A DNA stretch of 32,730 bases from Candidatus Angelobacter sp. Gp1-AA117 (GTDB lineage Bacteria; Acidobacteriota; Terriglobia; Terriglobales; Acidobacteriaceae). The notes under the pieces were generated by a model. It saw only the letters and a program-made list of their open reading frames with translations, had not been told where the DNA came from and did no database searches. Positions 1 to 7,753 of this stretch are shown here, in pieces. The number at the start of each line of letters is the position of its first letter. Positions within the stretch are counted from its first letter, which is position 1. The stretch spans positions 1 through 32,730 of the forward strand of contig QHVI01000062.1 of the NCBI GenBank assembly GCA_003223515.1, written 5' to 3'. Both the position numbers and the translations under genes were made by a program.

Positions 1-69
1 CCCGTTGCGCGGATCCTCCAGCCCTTCCCAACAAGAACCAAACTGCTCCAGCGTTTCTTTGCTCGGCAT
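1..69 (-). CDS. 5' end of a probable IS transposase (partial)
   Basis: A minus-strand reading frame begins with ATG at 69-67 and runs off the window edge. It is preceded by a near-perfect Shine-Dalgarno AGGAGG six bases upstream. The 23 visible residues begin MPSKETLEQFGSCWEGLEDP. The FxxLxDPRxG-like opening recalls the N-terminus of ISAs1/H-repeat family transposases, but the stretch is too short for a firm assignment. The gene is divergent from lon. It could also be an unrelated short conserved protein. Confidence 0.4.
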   Translation of the reverse strand, partial: MPSKETLEQFGSCWEGLEDPRNG

Positions 70-159
70 GAAATCCCTCCTACGAGAAACTTCATGCCTG
101 CCAGATCCATATGTAAGTGGCAATCGTGGTTCAGCCCAATTTCAAATGCGATTGCCCTG
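1..159 (-). mobile_element. Possible terminal part of an insertion sequence
   Basis: If the frame at 1-69 is a transposase, the IS end should lie shortly upstream of its start. Read on the minus strand, the sequence just inside about position 159 begins CAGGGCAATCGCATTTGAAA, which has the look of an ISAs1-type terminus. The matching end and target duplication would lie outside the window, so the boundary is a guess. Confidence 0.22.
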
Positions 160-251
160 ACCCCCGGGCCAAATAACATTGCCGGGCAGGTAGCCTTCAT
201 TTACAATCCGCCACCTGCAATTGAGGACGGCGTAGCAGACGTTGCATCTTT

Positions 252-286
252 AATATGCCTCACGTCATCAATATGTGAGCGTATTA
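252..286 (+). promoter_or_regulatory. Imperfect inverted repeat upstream of lon
   Basis: CTCAC (259-263) and GTGAG (275-279) form a 5-bp inverted repeat. With one unpaired base the symmetry extends outwards, AATATGCCTCAC facing GTGAGCGTATT. It sits 17-50 bp before the lon start, where a stress-response operator could lie. It does not match CIRCE or HAIR consensus. Function is inferred from position only. Confidence 0.25.
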
Positions 287-302
287 TTATCAAGGATTAA
301 AT

Positions 303-2747
303 ATGGCGTCAGAAACGCGTAATACAACGACTGAAAATACGACGCCGGATGCACAGCAGACTATCGATATAGGGAAAAAGGGCCTGCCGGTGTTACCGGT
401 TCGTGATACGGTTCTGTTTCCCCATGCGGTCCTACCATTGACCGTTGGCCGGGAAAGTTCCATTCAACTTATCAACTCGCTGGGCGAGGAAAAGACCATT
501 CTTGTGGTCGCGCAACGTGAAGCGCGCGTAGACTCTCCCCAACCCACCGATCTTTTCAGCATTGGGACTCTGGCGACCGTTCACAAGGTCGTCAAGATGC
601 CCAATCAGAGTCTATTTGTCTTCACTGAAGGACTGAACCGGGCCAAACTCCAGGAATTCACGCAACTCACCCCCTTCCTGCGGGCGCACGTAGAGAATAT
701 TGCTGACAACGAGCCTGAGACCTCGCCGGAAATCGAGGCCTTGCAGCGCAATGTGCTTACCCTGTTCCAGCAGATTGTGGCTGGTTCTCCCACTCTCTCG
801 GATGAGCTGCAGACGGTAGCCATCAACATTGAAGAGCCGGGTCGCCTGGTGGATTTTGTCGCCTCCTCGCTGCCCTTCCTTTCTACCAAGGATAAGCAGG
901 AGATTCTGGAGACTTCAGACGTTCATCGCCGACTGTTAGCGATCAATCGGCACCTGGCGAAAGAGCTGGAAGTACAGCAGTTGCGCAATAAGATCCAGAC
1001 GGAAGTCCAGGATCAGGTGCAGCAGTCGCAGCGCGAATACTATCTGCGCGAGCAGATGAAGGCCATCCAGAAAGAACTGGGCGAGCAGGATGAAGCGCAA
1101 CGCGACACCGAAGAATTGCGGCAAAAAATTGAAGCTGCAGGCATGCCTGAAGATGTGAAGAAGGACGCGCTCAAAGAGCTGACCCGCCTCTCTCGCATGT
1201 CTCCCATGGCTGCCGATTATTCGGTCACCCGCAACTACATTGAATGGCTGGCGGTGTTGCCCTGGGCCAAATCCAGCGGCGTTGAAGTGGACATCAGTAA
1301 GGCTCATGAGGTGCTGGAAGCGGATCACTATGACCTGAAAAAGGTGAAAGATCGCATTCTCGATTATCTCTCCGTGCGCCGGCTCAAGCCGAGCATGAAA
1401 GGGCCGATCCTCTGCTTCGTCGGACCTCCGGGTGTCGGTAAGACCTCGCTGGGACGCAGCATTGCCCGCGCATTGGAGCGCAAATTTGTGCGCCTCTCGC
1501 TGGGTGGCGTGCATGATGAAGCCGAGATTCGCGGACATCGCCGTACCTACATCGGTGCCTTGCCCGGACAGATCATCCAGGGTATTCGCCGTGCGGAGAC
1601 CAATGATCCGGTCTTCGTGCTCGACGAGGTAGACAAGCTGGGACGCGATTTCCGTGGCGATCCATCTTCAGCCCTGCTGGAGACCCTGGATCCCGAGCAG
1701 AACTCCACGTTCCGTGACAACTACCTGGATGTGCCCTTTGATCTCTCCAAGGTGTTGTTCATCTGTACCGCTAACATGCTCGATACCATTCCCGATCCGT
1801 TGCGTGACCGTATGGAGATCATCGAGCTTCAGGGCTACACCGAAGACGACAAGGCCCACATCGCAGAGCGCTACCTGGTTCCGCGGCAGATTGAAGAGAA
1901 CGGTTTGAAGCCGGAACAGATTGAGATTCAGGAAGACGCCGTGCGCTTCATCACCCGGCACTATACTCGTGAAGCCGGAGTGCGCAGCCTGGAGCGCAAT
2001 ATCGGCACCATCTGCCGCAAGCAGGCGCGCCGTATCGCCGAAGGCAAGACCGATAAGCTGGTGGTGACCCGTGAAGTGATTCAGGAGTTCCTGGGCGGTA
2101 TCAAGATTCGCCTGGACACCGAGATTGCCGAGCGCACCAAGCGCTCCGGAGTTGCCGTGGGCCTGGCTTGGACTCCCGCCGGTGGCGATGTGCTGTTCGT
2201 GGAAGCCAACAAGATGAAAGGCAAAGGCGGCTTCACCATGACCGGCCAGCTTGGACAGGTCATGCAGGAATCCATGCAGGCTGCTCTCACGTGGGTGCGC
2301 TCCAACGCGCTCAAACTGGAGATCAGTGAGGATTTCTTCAAAGACCATGACATTCACATCCATGTGCCTGCGGGCGCCATTCCGAAAGATGGCCCTTCAG
2401 CCGGTGTGACTATGGCCACCGCGCTGGTTTCGCTGCTGACGGATAAGTCAGTCCGTCCGCTGACCGCGATGACCGGCGAGATCACCCTGAGCGGCAACGT
2501 GCTGCCCGTGGGTGGCATTAAAGAGAAAGTGCTGGCAGCCAAACGTGCAGGTGTGAAAGATGTGATCCTGCCCGCTGAGAACCGCGTGAACGTGGAAGAA
2601 GACCTCACGCTCGAACAGTTGGATGGGTTAAGCGTCCATTATGTGACCATGATCGAAGAGGCACTGGAAATCTCCTTGCCTGCTTCACGCCATGAGGAAC
2701 AGCAGGACGAAGAAACCCGCGAACGTATGCTGAGCACCGTGCAGTAA
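303..2747 (+). CDS. lon: ATP-dependent endopeptidase La (Lon protease)
   Basis: Lon is the cytoplasmic AAA+ serine protease that degrades misfolded and short-lived regulatory proteins. The 814-residue product has the usual LonA length and order. The N-terminal substrate-binding domain covers about residues 27-225 and a coiled-coil-rich linker about 225-335. In the AAA+ module Walker A is GPPGVGKT (374-381) and Walker B is VFVLDE (D441, E442). The C-terminal protease domain carries the catalytic dyad S699 (in KDGPSAG) and K742 (in GGIKEK), with the same 43-residue spacing as E. coli S679/K722. The ATG start follows AAGGA at a 6-base spacing. The gene stands alone and converges on the next gene. 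An imperfect inverted repeat just upstream may be regulatory. Confidence 0.98.
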   Translation: MASETRNTTTENTTPDAQQTIDIGKKGLPVLPVRDTVLFPHAVLPLTVGRESSIQLINSLGEEKTILVVAQREARVDSPQPTDLFSIGTLATVHKVVKMPNQSLFVFTEGLNRAKLQEFTQLTPFLRAHVENIADNEPETSPEIEALQRNVLTLFQQIVAGSPTLSDELQTVAINIEEPGRLVDFVASSLPFLSTKDKQEILETSDVHRRLLAINRHLAKELEVQQLRNKIQTEVQDQVQQSQREYYLREQMKAIQKELGEQDEAQRDTEELRQKIEAAGMPEDVKKDALKELTRLSRMSPMAADYSVTRNYIEWLAVLPWAKSSGVEVDISKAHEVLEADHYDLKKVKDRILDYLSVRRLKPSMKGPILCFVGPPGVGKTSLGRSIARALERKFVRLSLGGVHDEAEIRGHRRTYIGALPGQIIQGIRRAETNDPVFVLDEVDKLGRDFRGDPSSALLETLDPEQNSTFRDNYLDVPFDLSKVLFICTANMLDTIPDPLRDRMEIIELQGYTEDDKAHIAERYLVPRQIEENGLKPEQIEIQEDAVRFITRHYTREAGVRSLERNIGTICRKQARRIAEGKTDKLVVTREVIQEFLGGIKIRLDTEIAERTKRSGVAVGLAWTPAGGDVLFVEANKMKGKGGFTMTGQLGQVMQESMQAALTWVRSNALKLEISEDFFKDHDIHIHVPAGAIPKDGPSAGVTMATALVSLLTDKSVRPLTAMTGEITLSGNVLPVGGIKEKVLAAKRAGVKDVILPAENRVNVEEDLTLEQLDGLSVHYVTMIEEALEISLPASRHEEQQDEETRERMLSTVQ

Positions 2748-2757
2748 TGGGTTAAGA

Positions 2758-2792
2758 GTGGTTTGGCAGCCGAATAAGCTGCCAACCACCAC
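2758..2792 (+). terminator. Hairpin after lon, probable terminator
   Basis: TTGGCAGC (2763-2770) pairs perfectly with GCTGCCAA (2778-2785) across a 7-base loop, CGAATAA. Outer GTGG/CCAC bases extend the stem through a bulge. It begins 11 bp after the lon stop. No T-tract follows, so termination may be weak or factor-assisted. Confidence 0.5.
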
Positions 2793-2881
2793 TGATGAAA
2801 ATGAATCCTAATCTTCAGGGGTAGATTCCCCTTGAATGGGTGGTTGACCAGGGGCTACAAAGCTAGTAAGCTTTTAAAAGT

Positions 2882-2915
2882 AAAGGAGATCCGAATGGCT
2901 GGTATTCCTCACTAA
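2882..2915 (+). other. Six-codon ORF (MAGIPH) behind a strong ribosome site
   Basis: AAAGGAG (2882-2888) lies six bases before ATG at 2895, and the frame stops at TAA 2913-2915. No plus-strand gene follows, because the next gene is convergent, so a leader-peptide role has no obvious target. It may be the remains of a gene start or chance. Confidence 0.15.
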
Positions 2916-2927
2916 CGGTAAGCTGTA

Positions 2928-4148
2928 TCAGGCTTTTGCTGCAATCTGATCCCTGACGTTCTTCAATCGGGTGGTTAGGGTTTGTTCATGCAACAGTAAT
3001 GTCAAATCCCCCTCCGCATCCCCTCTCTGCTGCTTTGTCTTAAGATCTGCTTCCAACGCTGTGTGAATGTTTTTCCAATCGGCTGCCGCTGCTGTTGCTA
3101 TTTTTTCCAGCTCAGACATGGCTGATTCCAGATGCGCATCCTGTTTTGTGCCTTGAACCTGGCGTGCCGCACACGCCAGTGAGCATGCCCTGTTGTATCG
3201 CAAATCAGGAACACGTTCCGGGATAGGTTCTTCCTGCCAGTTCTTCTTTTCGAGGGCCAGATCAATGATCCTGATGCTTTCATTGAAGTTCCCGGCCCGA
3301 TGCTCAATGAGTGCCAGGTTGTAGCGAGCGCGTTGTTGTTCAGGGTTGGCTTTTAAGCTACTGAGAAAATCCCCTTTTGCTTTTACAGGCTGGGCAGGCT
3401 GCTCGATTTCCAGAGCAAAATAGCCTCGATCATTCAGCGCATTCGAGTTCTTGTCATCCTGTTGAATTGCGTAATTCAGATAAAACAATGCCCGGTCTTT
3501 GTCGTCTTGTAGCGTGGACGGCTGCGGATTGGCGGCTGAGTCCTGCTTGAACTTGCGCGCATAGAAATTTCCAAGCCCGCGATAGATTCCCGAGATTTCC
3601 GCGCGCAGCGAATGTGTTTCGAAGAATTCAAAAGCCGCCGTGGCTTTTTCGTAAAACAGGATCTGCTGCTTCTCCTGCGCTGAGAGATTAACTTGTTCGC
3701 TTAAGTCCAGGTGAGGGAACAGCCGCAGGATTTTATTGGTTGTAGTGCTGATAGCGAAGTCCAGGTCAGTAAACAGGGGAAAGCTTCTGGTGATGCGCGA
3801 TTGCAACTGCTCGATATGTTTCTCCGCCTCGCTTTTCAGATCTTTCAGATCTTTTTCCAGATCCTCCAGCTTCTTGGTCGTGTCTTTTGATTGTTGATAA
3901 GCGTTGTAGCCCACGGCCAGCGCGTAGATTGTTGATCCAGCCAGCAGTAGTGACAGCAATCTCTCCAGATCATCGGCGCGTTTACCATAAAGCTCCAGCT
4001 TCTCTTTATAGCTTTCTCCTTCGTTTGAGGTGGTTGTAGCGGCGGGCTTGGTCCGTAAAGGCCACCACAGCACTCCGGAAGTCCAGATAGCAACAGCTCC
4101 AATTCCTGTCAAAATGCCCAGTAGGACAAGAATGATTCGGCTCTTCAT
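2928..4148 (-). CDS. Membrane-anchored TPR-like protein, function unknown
   Basis: The 406-residue product starts at ATG 4148-4146 because GGAGAG lies six bases upstream. An 18-residue longer frame exists but lacks a ribosome site. A first hydrophobic segment (about 3-25) and a second (about 65-85, LLLAGSTIYALAVGYNAY) flank a short polar stretch. A charged coiled coil of Lys/Glu/Asp (about 88-120) follows. The rest is helical and TPR-like: ALFYLNYAIQQDDKNSNALN and ARYNLALIEHRAGNFNESIR have the spacing of tetratricopeptide units. It is probably a membrane-bound scaffold for protein contacts. I do not recognise the family. It converges with lon and is separated from the DUF4199 gene by a structured spacer. 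Confidence 0.75.
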   Translation of the reverse strand: MKSRIILVLLGILTGIGAVAIWTSGVLWWPLRTKPAATTTSNEGESYKEKLELYGKRADDLERLLSLLLAGSTIYALAVGYNAYQQSKDTTKKLEDLEKDLKDLKSEAEKHIEQLQSRITRSFPLFTDLDFAISTTTNKILRLFPHLDLSEQVNLSAQEKQQILFYEKATAAFEFFETHSLRAEISGIYRGLGNFYARKFKQDSAANPQPSTLQDDKDRALFYLNYAIQQDDKNSNALNDRGYFALEIEQPAQPVKAKGDFLSSLKANPEQQRARYNLALIEHRAGNFNESIRIIDLALEKKNWQEEPIPERVPDLRYNRACSLACAARQVQGTKQDAHLESAMSELEKIATAAAADWKNIHTALEADLKTKQQRGDAEGDLTLLLHEQTLTTRLKNVRDQIAAKA

Positions 4149-4274
4149 CCAAAGCTCTCCAGGGAAACATAAATAATTTGTTTGTAATATTACTCCTGAC
4201 AATACTTACAGCGTACGATCAAACGGACTCACATCAGCCGAAATAAATAAGATTCTGTTTTCAGTTCTCCAGGC

Positions 4275-4330
4275 GCAAGCCGGGAGCCGGTAAACTCGGC
4301 CCCATCCTTCCCGGCTTGCAGGGATGGGGC
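4275..4330 (-). promoter_or_regulatory. Two interleaved stems after the DUF4199 gene
   Basis: GCAAGCCGGGA (4275-4285) pairs perfectly over 11 bp with 4309-4319. GCCCCATCC (4299-4307) pairs perfectly over 9 bp with GGATGGGGC (4322-4330). The left arm of the second stem lies inside the loop of the first, so the stems either form a pseudoknot or are alternatives. The structure starts about 10 bases after the DUF4199 stop on the minus strand. A terminator is the simplest role, but no T-run follows. Confidence 0.45.
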
Positions 4331-4339
4331 TTCATATCG

Positions 4340-4885
4340 CTAGACCATCTGGGCCGTCTTCATGGGTTGTGGTTGCGGCTTTTTTCTGAGGATGGCGGCT
4401 GAGAGCAGCGTGACGACCAATCCAACTGGGAACGGCTCAAGGAAAGTCAGGGCGGCGTTGTACAGGGGATTCTCATACAAAGCTTTGTATTTTTGCATTT
4501 CCTGTACCTTTGCCTGCACCGCAGCCGCGCTTGCACCGGAAGTCCTCATTTTTTCGATCATGTAGGCCGCATATTTGTCCATGAAGCCGTGCAGGAAGTT
4601 GTAATAAAGAATCTCCCATGTGATCACATAGCAAACGCAGGAGATCAGGGTGATGGAGATGCCCACCTGGAAACCCTTGGCAAAGGTGATCTGTCCTCCG
4701 CCTACATTGTCCCGATACGAACGGATACCGAAAAATATCAGCAGGCAGGAAATCACGATGGTGGTGTAACCGACGATCTCGCCCTTGTCGAAGCCGATCC
4801 GGTCGGCGAACGGCACCGTGACGGCCATCAGCAACGACACGATAGCGCCGGAAATCAATCCGAATGTCAAAATGGTCTTACGCAT
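4340..4885 (-). CDS. DUF4199 family membrane protein
   Basis: The 181-residue protein has four predicted membrane helices: about 5-27, 38-56, 73-95 and 150-168. The central motif YRDNVGGGQITFAKGFQVG, followed by a helix ending in TW, is the signature of DUF4199, a family of integral membrane proteins without known function. A soluble loop lies between helices three and four, and the C-terminus is Lys/Pro-rich. The start follows GGAGGAG at six bases. It lies 125 bp downstream of a LuxR-type gene on the same strand, so the two may be co-regulated. Two interleaved hairpins follow its stop. Confidence 0.85.
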   Translation of the reverse strand: MRKTILTFGLISGAIVSLLMAVTVPFADRIGFDKGEIVGYTTIVISCLLIFFGIRSYRDNVGGGQITFAKGFQVGISITLISCVCYVITWEILYYNFLHGFMDKYAAYMIEKMRTSGASAAAVQAKVQEMQKYKALYENPLYNAALTFLEPFPVGLVVTLLSAAILRKKPQPQPMKTAQMV

Positions 4886-5010
4886 GTGATACTCCTCCAG
4901 TCCAAAAGTTAACTTCGAGCGAAAATTTACCCGAGCAGCACAGGAATTGTCGTCATTCTTTTGGGTGATTTTAGGCTAAAACGTGAAAATCATGCTTTGG
5001 AGTGAACATT

Positions 5011-5457
5011 TTAGGGAATCAGGCCAAGTTCTTTGCCCATCTGGACAGCCTGTGTCCGCCGCCGGGCCCCAAGTTTTTCAAAGACCCGGCTGGAATGGGT
5101 CTTGACGGTGTTCTCGCTTACAAACAGCTTCTCGGCAATCTCTCGGTTGCTCAGGCCCGAGGCGATCAACTCCAGAATCTGAAGCTCGCGGGGCGTAAGC
5201 CCCAATTCTTCCTGTTTTCTCTGGTTGGGAGAAAAGGGCTGAGAAACAGGGACAGGAATTTCCTTGAAGACAATCTTTTCTTTCGGTTTGGTCAGTTTCA
5301 GCCCCAGCCAGATGCCGGTTCCTGCGAAAGTAATCGCAATCAGCCCGCCATAGATTTCCAGCGAATGCTCCACTACCAGGAAGCGGTACTCACTCCATTT
5401 GAGCAGGGTGATAAGGACGCCGCCAGCCAGTCCATAGATCAGGATGTGCCGCTTCAT
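5011..5457 (-). CDS. Membrane-anchored LuxR-type HTH transcriptional regulator
   Basis: The 148-residue product has no receiver domain. Two hydrophobic segments (about 5-19 and 36-53) come first, then a Pro/Lys-rich linker and a C-terminal LuxR/GerE HTH (about 85-145). The HTH shows the classic signature: LTPRELQILELIASGLSNRE, then IAEKL, SENTVKTHSSRVFEKLGARR and AVQ. The ATG at 5457 was chosen because the frame then begins MKRHILIYG. A longer frame begins at 5517 but adds a Cys-rich stretch with no support. The ribosome site is weak. A DNA-binding domain tethered to the membrane suggests direct sensing of a membrane signal, perhaps with the DUF4199 protein downstream (inference). Confidence 0.85.
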   Translation of the reverse strand: MKRHILIYGLAGGVLITLLKWSEYRFLVVEHSLEIYGGLIAITFAGTGIWLGLKLTKPKEKIVFKEIPVPVSQPFSPNQRKQEELGLTPRELQILELIASGLSNREIAEKLFVSENTVKTHSSRVFEKLGARRRTQAVQMGKELGLIP

Positions 5458-5521
5458 GATTTGCTTATGATGCCATAGCCGGTAATCGCCGGATAAGTCC
5501 AATCGGCAACCGCACAATTCT

Positions 5522-6427
5522 TCATGCGGCTTTCTGCTGGTAATCCGGCGAATGCACTATCTCGCGCATCTGGTCTTTGGCATATTCCCGCAGGGCTGCG
5601 TCGCGGGTAGTAAAGGGCTCATCAAGAAAAAAGTGGGCTACAAGTTTCAGGTAATCGTCAATGGCGCCGCCCAGGGTAGCAGCCGCGAGACCGGCAATAT
5701 CGCTGCGCTGCGCATTTTCCTGCGCGATGTCAGCCAGCTAGGGAAGTACGCCGGCAAGTGCGCCCTGGATATCACGTTCATAGAAGAAATACGTAATAGG
5801 GAACTGGCTGAGTTCGTTTCTTGCCGTGGTGATCTGGCTGCCTAGCCCGAAGAACAGGGTTTGCAGGTCGGAGTCGCTCACCCTGGAGAGCCTGCGGCCT
5901 TCTGACATCTCGCCGAAGTGCAACAGCGTAGCCTGATGAGCAAGGGTGCGCCGGTGTTCAAGGACAGGATAGATAGAGAGAATCCAGGAGATGCTGGCGG
6001 TCAGGATCGCGAAACCGAACACAGCCTCGATATTCATGAGCAACTGCACCCATCCGCTTTTGGGGACCGCACCGGTTGACAGGGTAATGAGGCTGCCCAG
6101 CGACAAATTGCAGGCCGCCAGAAAAGAATCGAAATCACGCGGGCCCAGTCCGCTGAGATAAATGAATCCCTCAGGCAGTTGCGTGCGGTAGATCAAGGCA
6201 AAACCCAGGAAGACTGAAATCATCCAGTACAGAATCACGGTGGCAAACGCTGTAGGTCCGGCCATTTGCAGAAAAGAGCGCCCGCCGGTACGGCATGCTC
6301 TCCACACCCGCATCGCCAGCCAGTCACTGATGTCTCCCCGCGCGGACGGATGGAAAAGTGTATGAAAGAGGTCCTGAAGGGCTGCAAGGATCAGTGCCGC
6401 CCCCAGCAGCCAGAACAGTATGTGCAT
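5522..6427 (-). pseudogene. Ion-channel-like membrane protein interrupted by an in-frame TAG
   Basis: Reading starts at ATG 6427 and meets TAG at 5740-5738 after 229 codons. The same frame then stays open for 71 more codons to TGA at 5524-5522. The post-stop peptide (LADIAQENAQRSD..., FFLDEPFTTRDAALREYAKD) looks like real coding sequence. The protein has hydrophobic segments near 1-20, 57-80 and 125-150. The part around LGSLITLSTGAVPKSG, followed by a helix, is laid out like the pore of two-helix potassium channels (Ion_trans_2), but TLSTGAVP replaces the usual TxGYGD filter. A point mutation (perhaps a Tyr codon to TAG), a sequencing error or stop readthrough could explain the break. The LuxR-type gene lies 64 bp downstream. 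Confidence 0.7.
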
Positions 6428-6510
6428 GCTTATGCTGAGAGCATTTGCAGGAGCGAAGTTGCCTGCGTGTTGACGTGATCCCTCAGAAACACATTACTTA
6501 ATTTGCTGCC

Positions 6511-6577
6511 TTTGTTACCTCTGCGTCCTCTGCGTCCTCTGCGGTAAAAGGTTTTGGTTGTGGCTCGCCAGACTGTG
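6511..6577 (+). repeat. Dispersed TTTGCGTCC-type intergenic repeat, copy 1
   Basis: It contains two successive CTGCGTCCT units and then a 31-base stretch (6540-6570) identical to 9991-10021. It lies between the divergent channel gene and the cysteine synthase gene. No ORF crosses it convincingly. Confidence 0.75.
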
Positions 6578-6617
6578 CTCCGGTTAATGCTCGCCGTGTT
6601 ACCCTTAGAAGTTTCCT

Positions 6618-7553
6618 ATGTCCCGTCCTCTCATTGCTGAGAACATCACTGAACTCGTTGGGCAAACACCCATGCTGCACCTGCGGCGGCTGGTGGCAGA
6701 AGGCAGCGCGGACGTTTACGCCAAGCTTGAATACATGAACCCCGGCGGCAGCATCAAAGACCGCGCTGCCATCGGTATGATCCAGCGTGCCGAAGCCGAA
6801 GGACGCCTGAAACCTGGCGGCACGATTGTTGAGGCCACAGCAGGGAATACCGGCATCGGATTAGCTCTCATCGGCGTGAACCGTGGCTACCGCGTGATCG
6901 TCTGTGTGCCGGAGAGGTTCTCTGAAGAAAAAGTCAAGGTCATGCGTGCCCTCGGCGCAGAAGTCATCAGGACTCCTGACGCCGAGGGCATGAAACGCGC
7001 AATCAAAAAAGCCAGGGAACTCTCTGCCGGTATCCCCGGATCATTCACCGCACTGCAATTTGAAAATCCTGCCAATCCGGATTTTCACCAGCAAACCACA
7101 GCTCAGGAAATCTTTGACCAGATGCAGGGCCGGATTGATGCGGCAGTGATCGGAGTCGGTACGGGCGGCACGTTCACCGGCATTGCCCGATTTCTGAAGC
7201 AGCACCTTCCTAAAGTTCATTGCGTCGCTGTAGAGACCCAGGGCTCAGTGCTGCAGGGCGGTCCTCCGGGAGAACATAAGGTTGAAGGCATCGGCGCCAG
7301 CTTTATTCCGAAAACATTTGATCCCGGCGTGGCCGACGAAATCATCATGGTCAAAGATGAAGATGCTTTTGATATGGTGGCGCAACTGGCCCGCCAGGAA
7401 GGCGTGCTGGGTGGATCGAGCGCCGGAGCGAACGTGTTTGCCGCTCTGCAGGTAGCGAAAAAACTCGGCAGGGGCAAGCGGGTTGTGACCATAATTCCCG
7501 ACTTGGCGGAGCGCTATATGTCCAAGAATATCTTCGAAGGCGGGCCGAAGTAG
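6618..7553 (+). CDS. cysK: Cysteine synthase / cystathionine beta-synthase family PLP enzyme
   Basis: The 311-residue enzyme is a fold-type II PLP protein that joins a sulfur nucleophile to an activated serine. K47 in NPGGSIKDR is the Schiff-base lysine, TAGNTG binds the substrate carboxylate, and GTGGT binds the PLP phosphate. Several stretches are closer to the MccA (YrhA) type of Bacillus, an O-acetylserine-dependent cystathionine beta-synthase, than to plain CysK: EATAGNTGIGLA, PERFSEEKVKVMRALGAEV, GIGASFIP and the C-terminal SERY-like AERYMSKNIFEGG. The next gene encodes a cystathionine gamma-synthase/lyase, which supports a transsulfuration role. Cysteine synthase activity remains possible. 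The ribosome site is weak (AGAAG). A dispersed repeat lies in the upstream spacer. Confidence 0.9.
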   Translation: MSRPLIAENITELVGQTPMLHLRRLVAEGSADVYAKLEYMNPGGSIKDRAAIGMIQRAEAEGRLKPGGTIVEATAGNTGIGLALIGVNRGYRVIVCVPERFSEEKVKVMRALGAEVIRTPDAEGMKRAIKKARELSAGIPGSFTALQFENPANPDFHQQTTAQEIFDQMQGRIDAAVIGVGTGGTFTGIARFLKQHLPKVHCVAVETQGSVLQGGPPGEHKVEGIGASFIPKTFDPGVADEIIMVKDEDAFDMVAQLARQEGVLGGSSAGANVFAALQVAKKLGRGKRVVTIIPDLAERYMSKNIFEGGPK

Positions 7554-7753
7554 AACCAGCAGTGAGTACTTAGTCATTAGATTAGTAAAACCTCAAAGAA
7601 GGCGTAGTGAACCGCGGGGATCCTTAAGCGCGAGAGGCATGGGAACTTTCAGCAGGCAAACAATTGTCGCGCATCCATCCTTCTCGTTGCAGTGAAGGGG
7701 CTGAGTGCTGAGTGCTACTTCGCTGCAATTCGTCCCTATGATTGCTTAAAGCT

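Noticed and set aside
94-300. 68-residue plus-strand frame ending just before lon
   Set aside because: No ribosome site, no recognisable motif, and it crosses both the putative IS end and the lon regulatory region.
936-1538. 200-residue minus-strand frame inside lon
   Set aside because: Its composition is that of an antisense shadow; lon has all of its motifs on the other strand.
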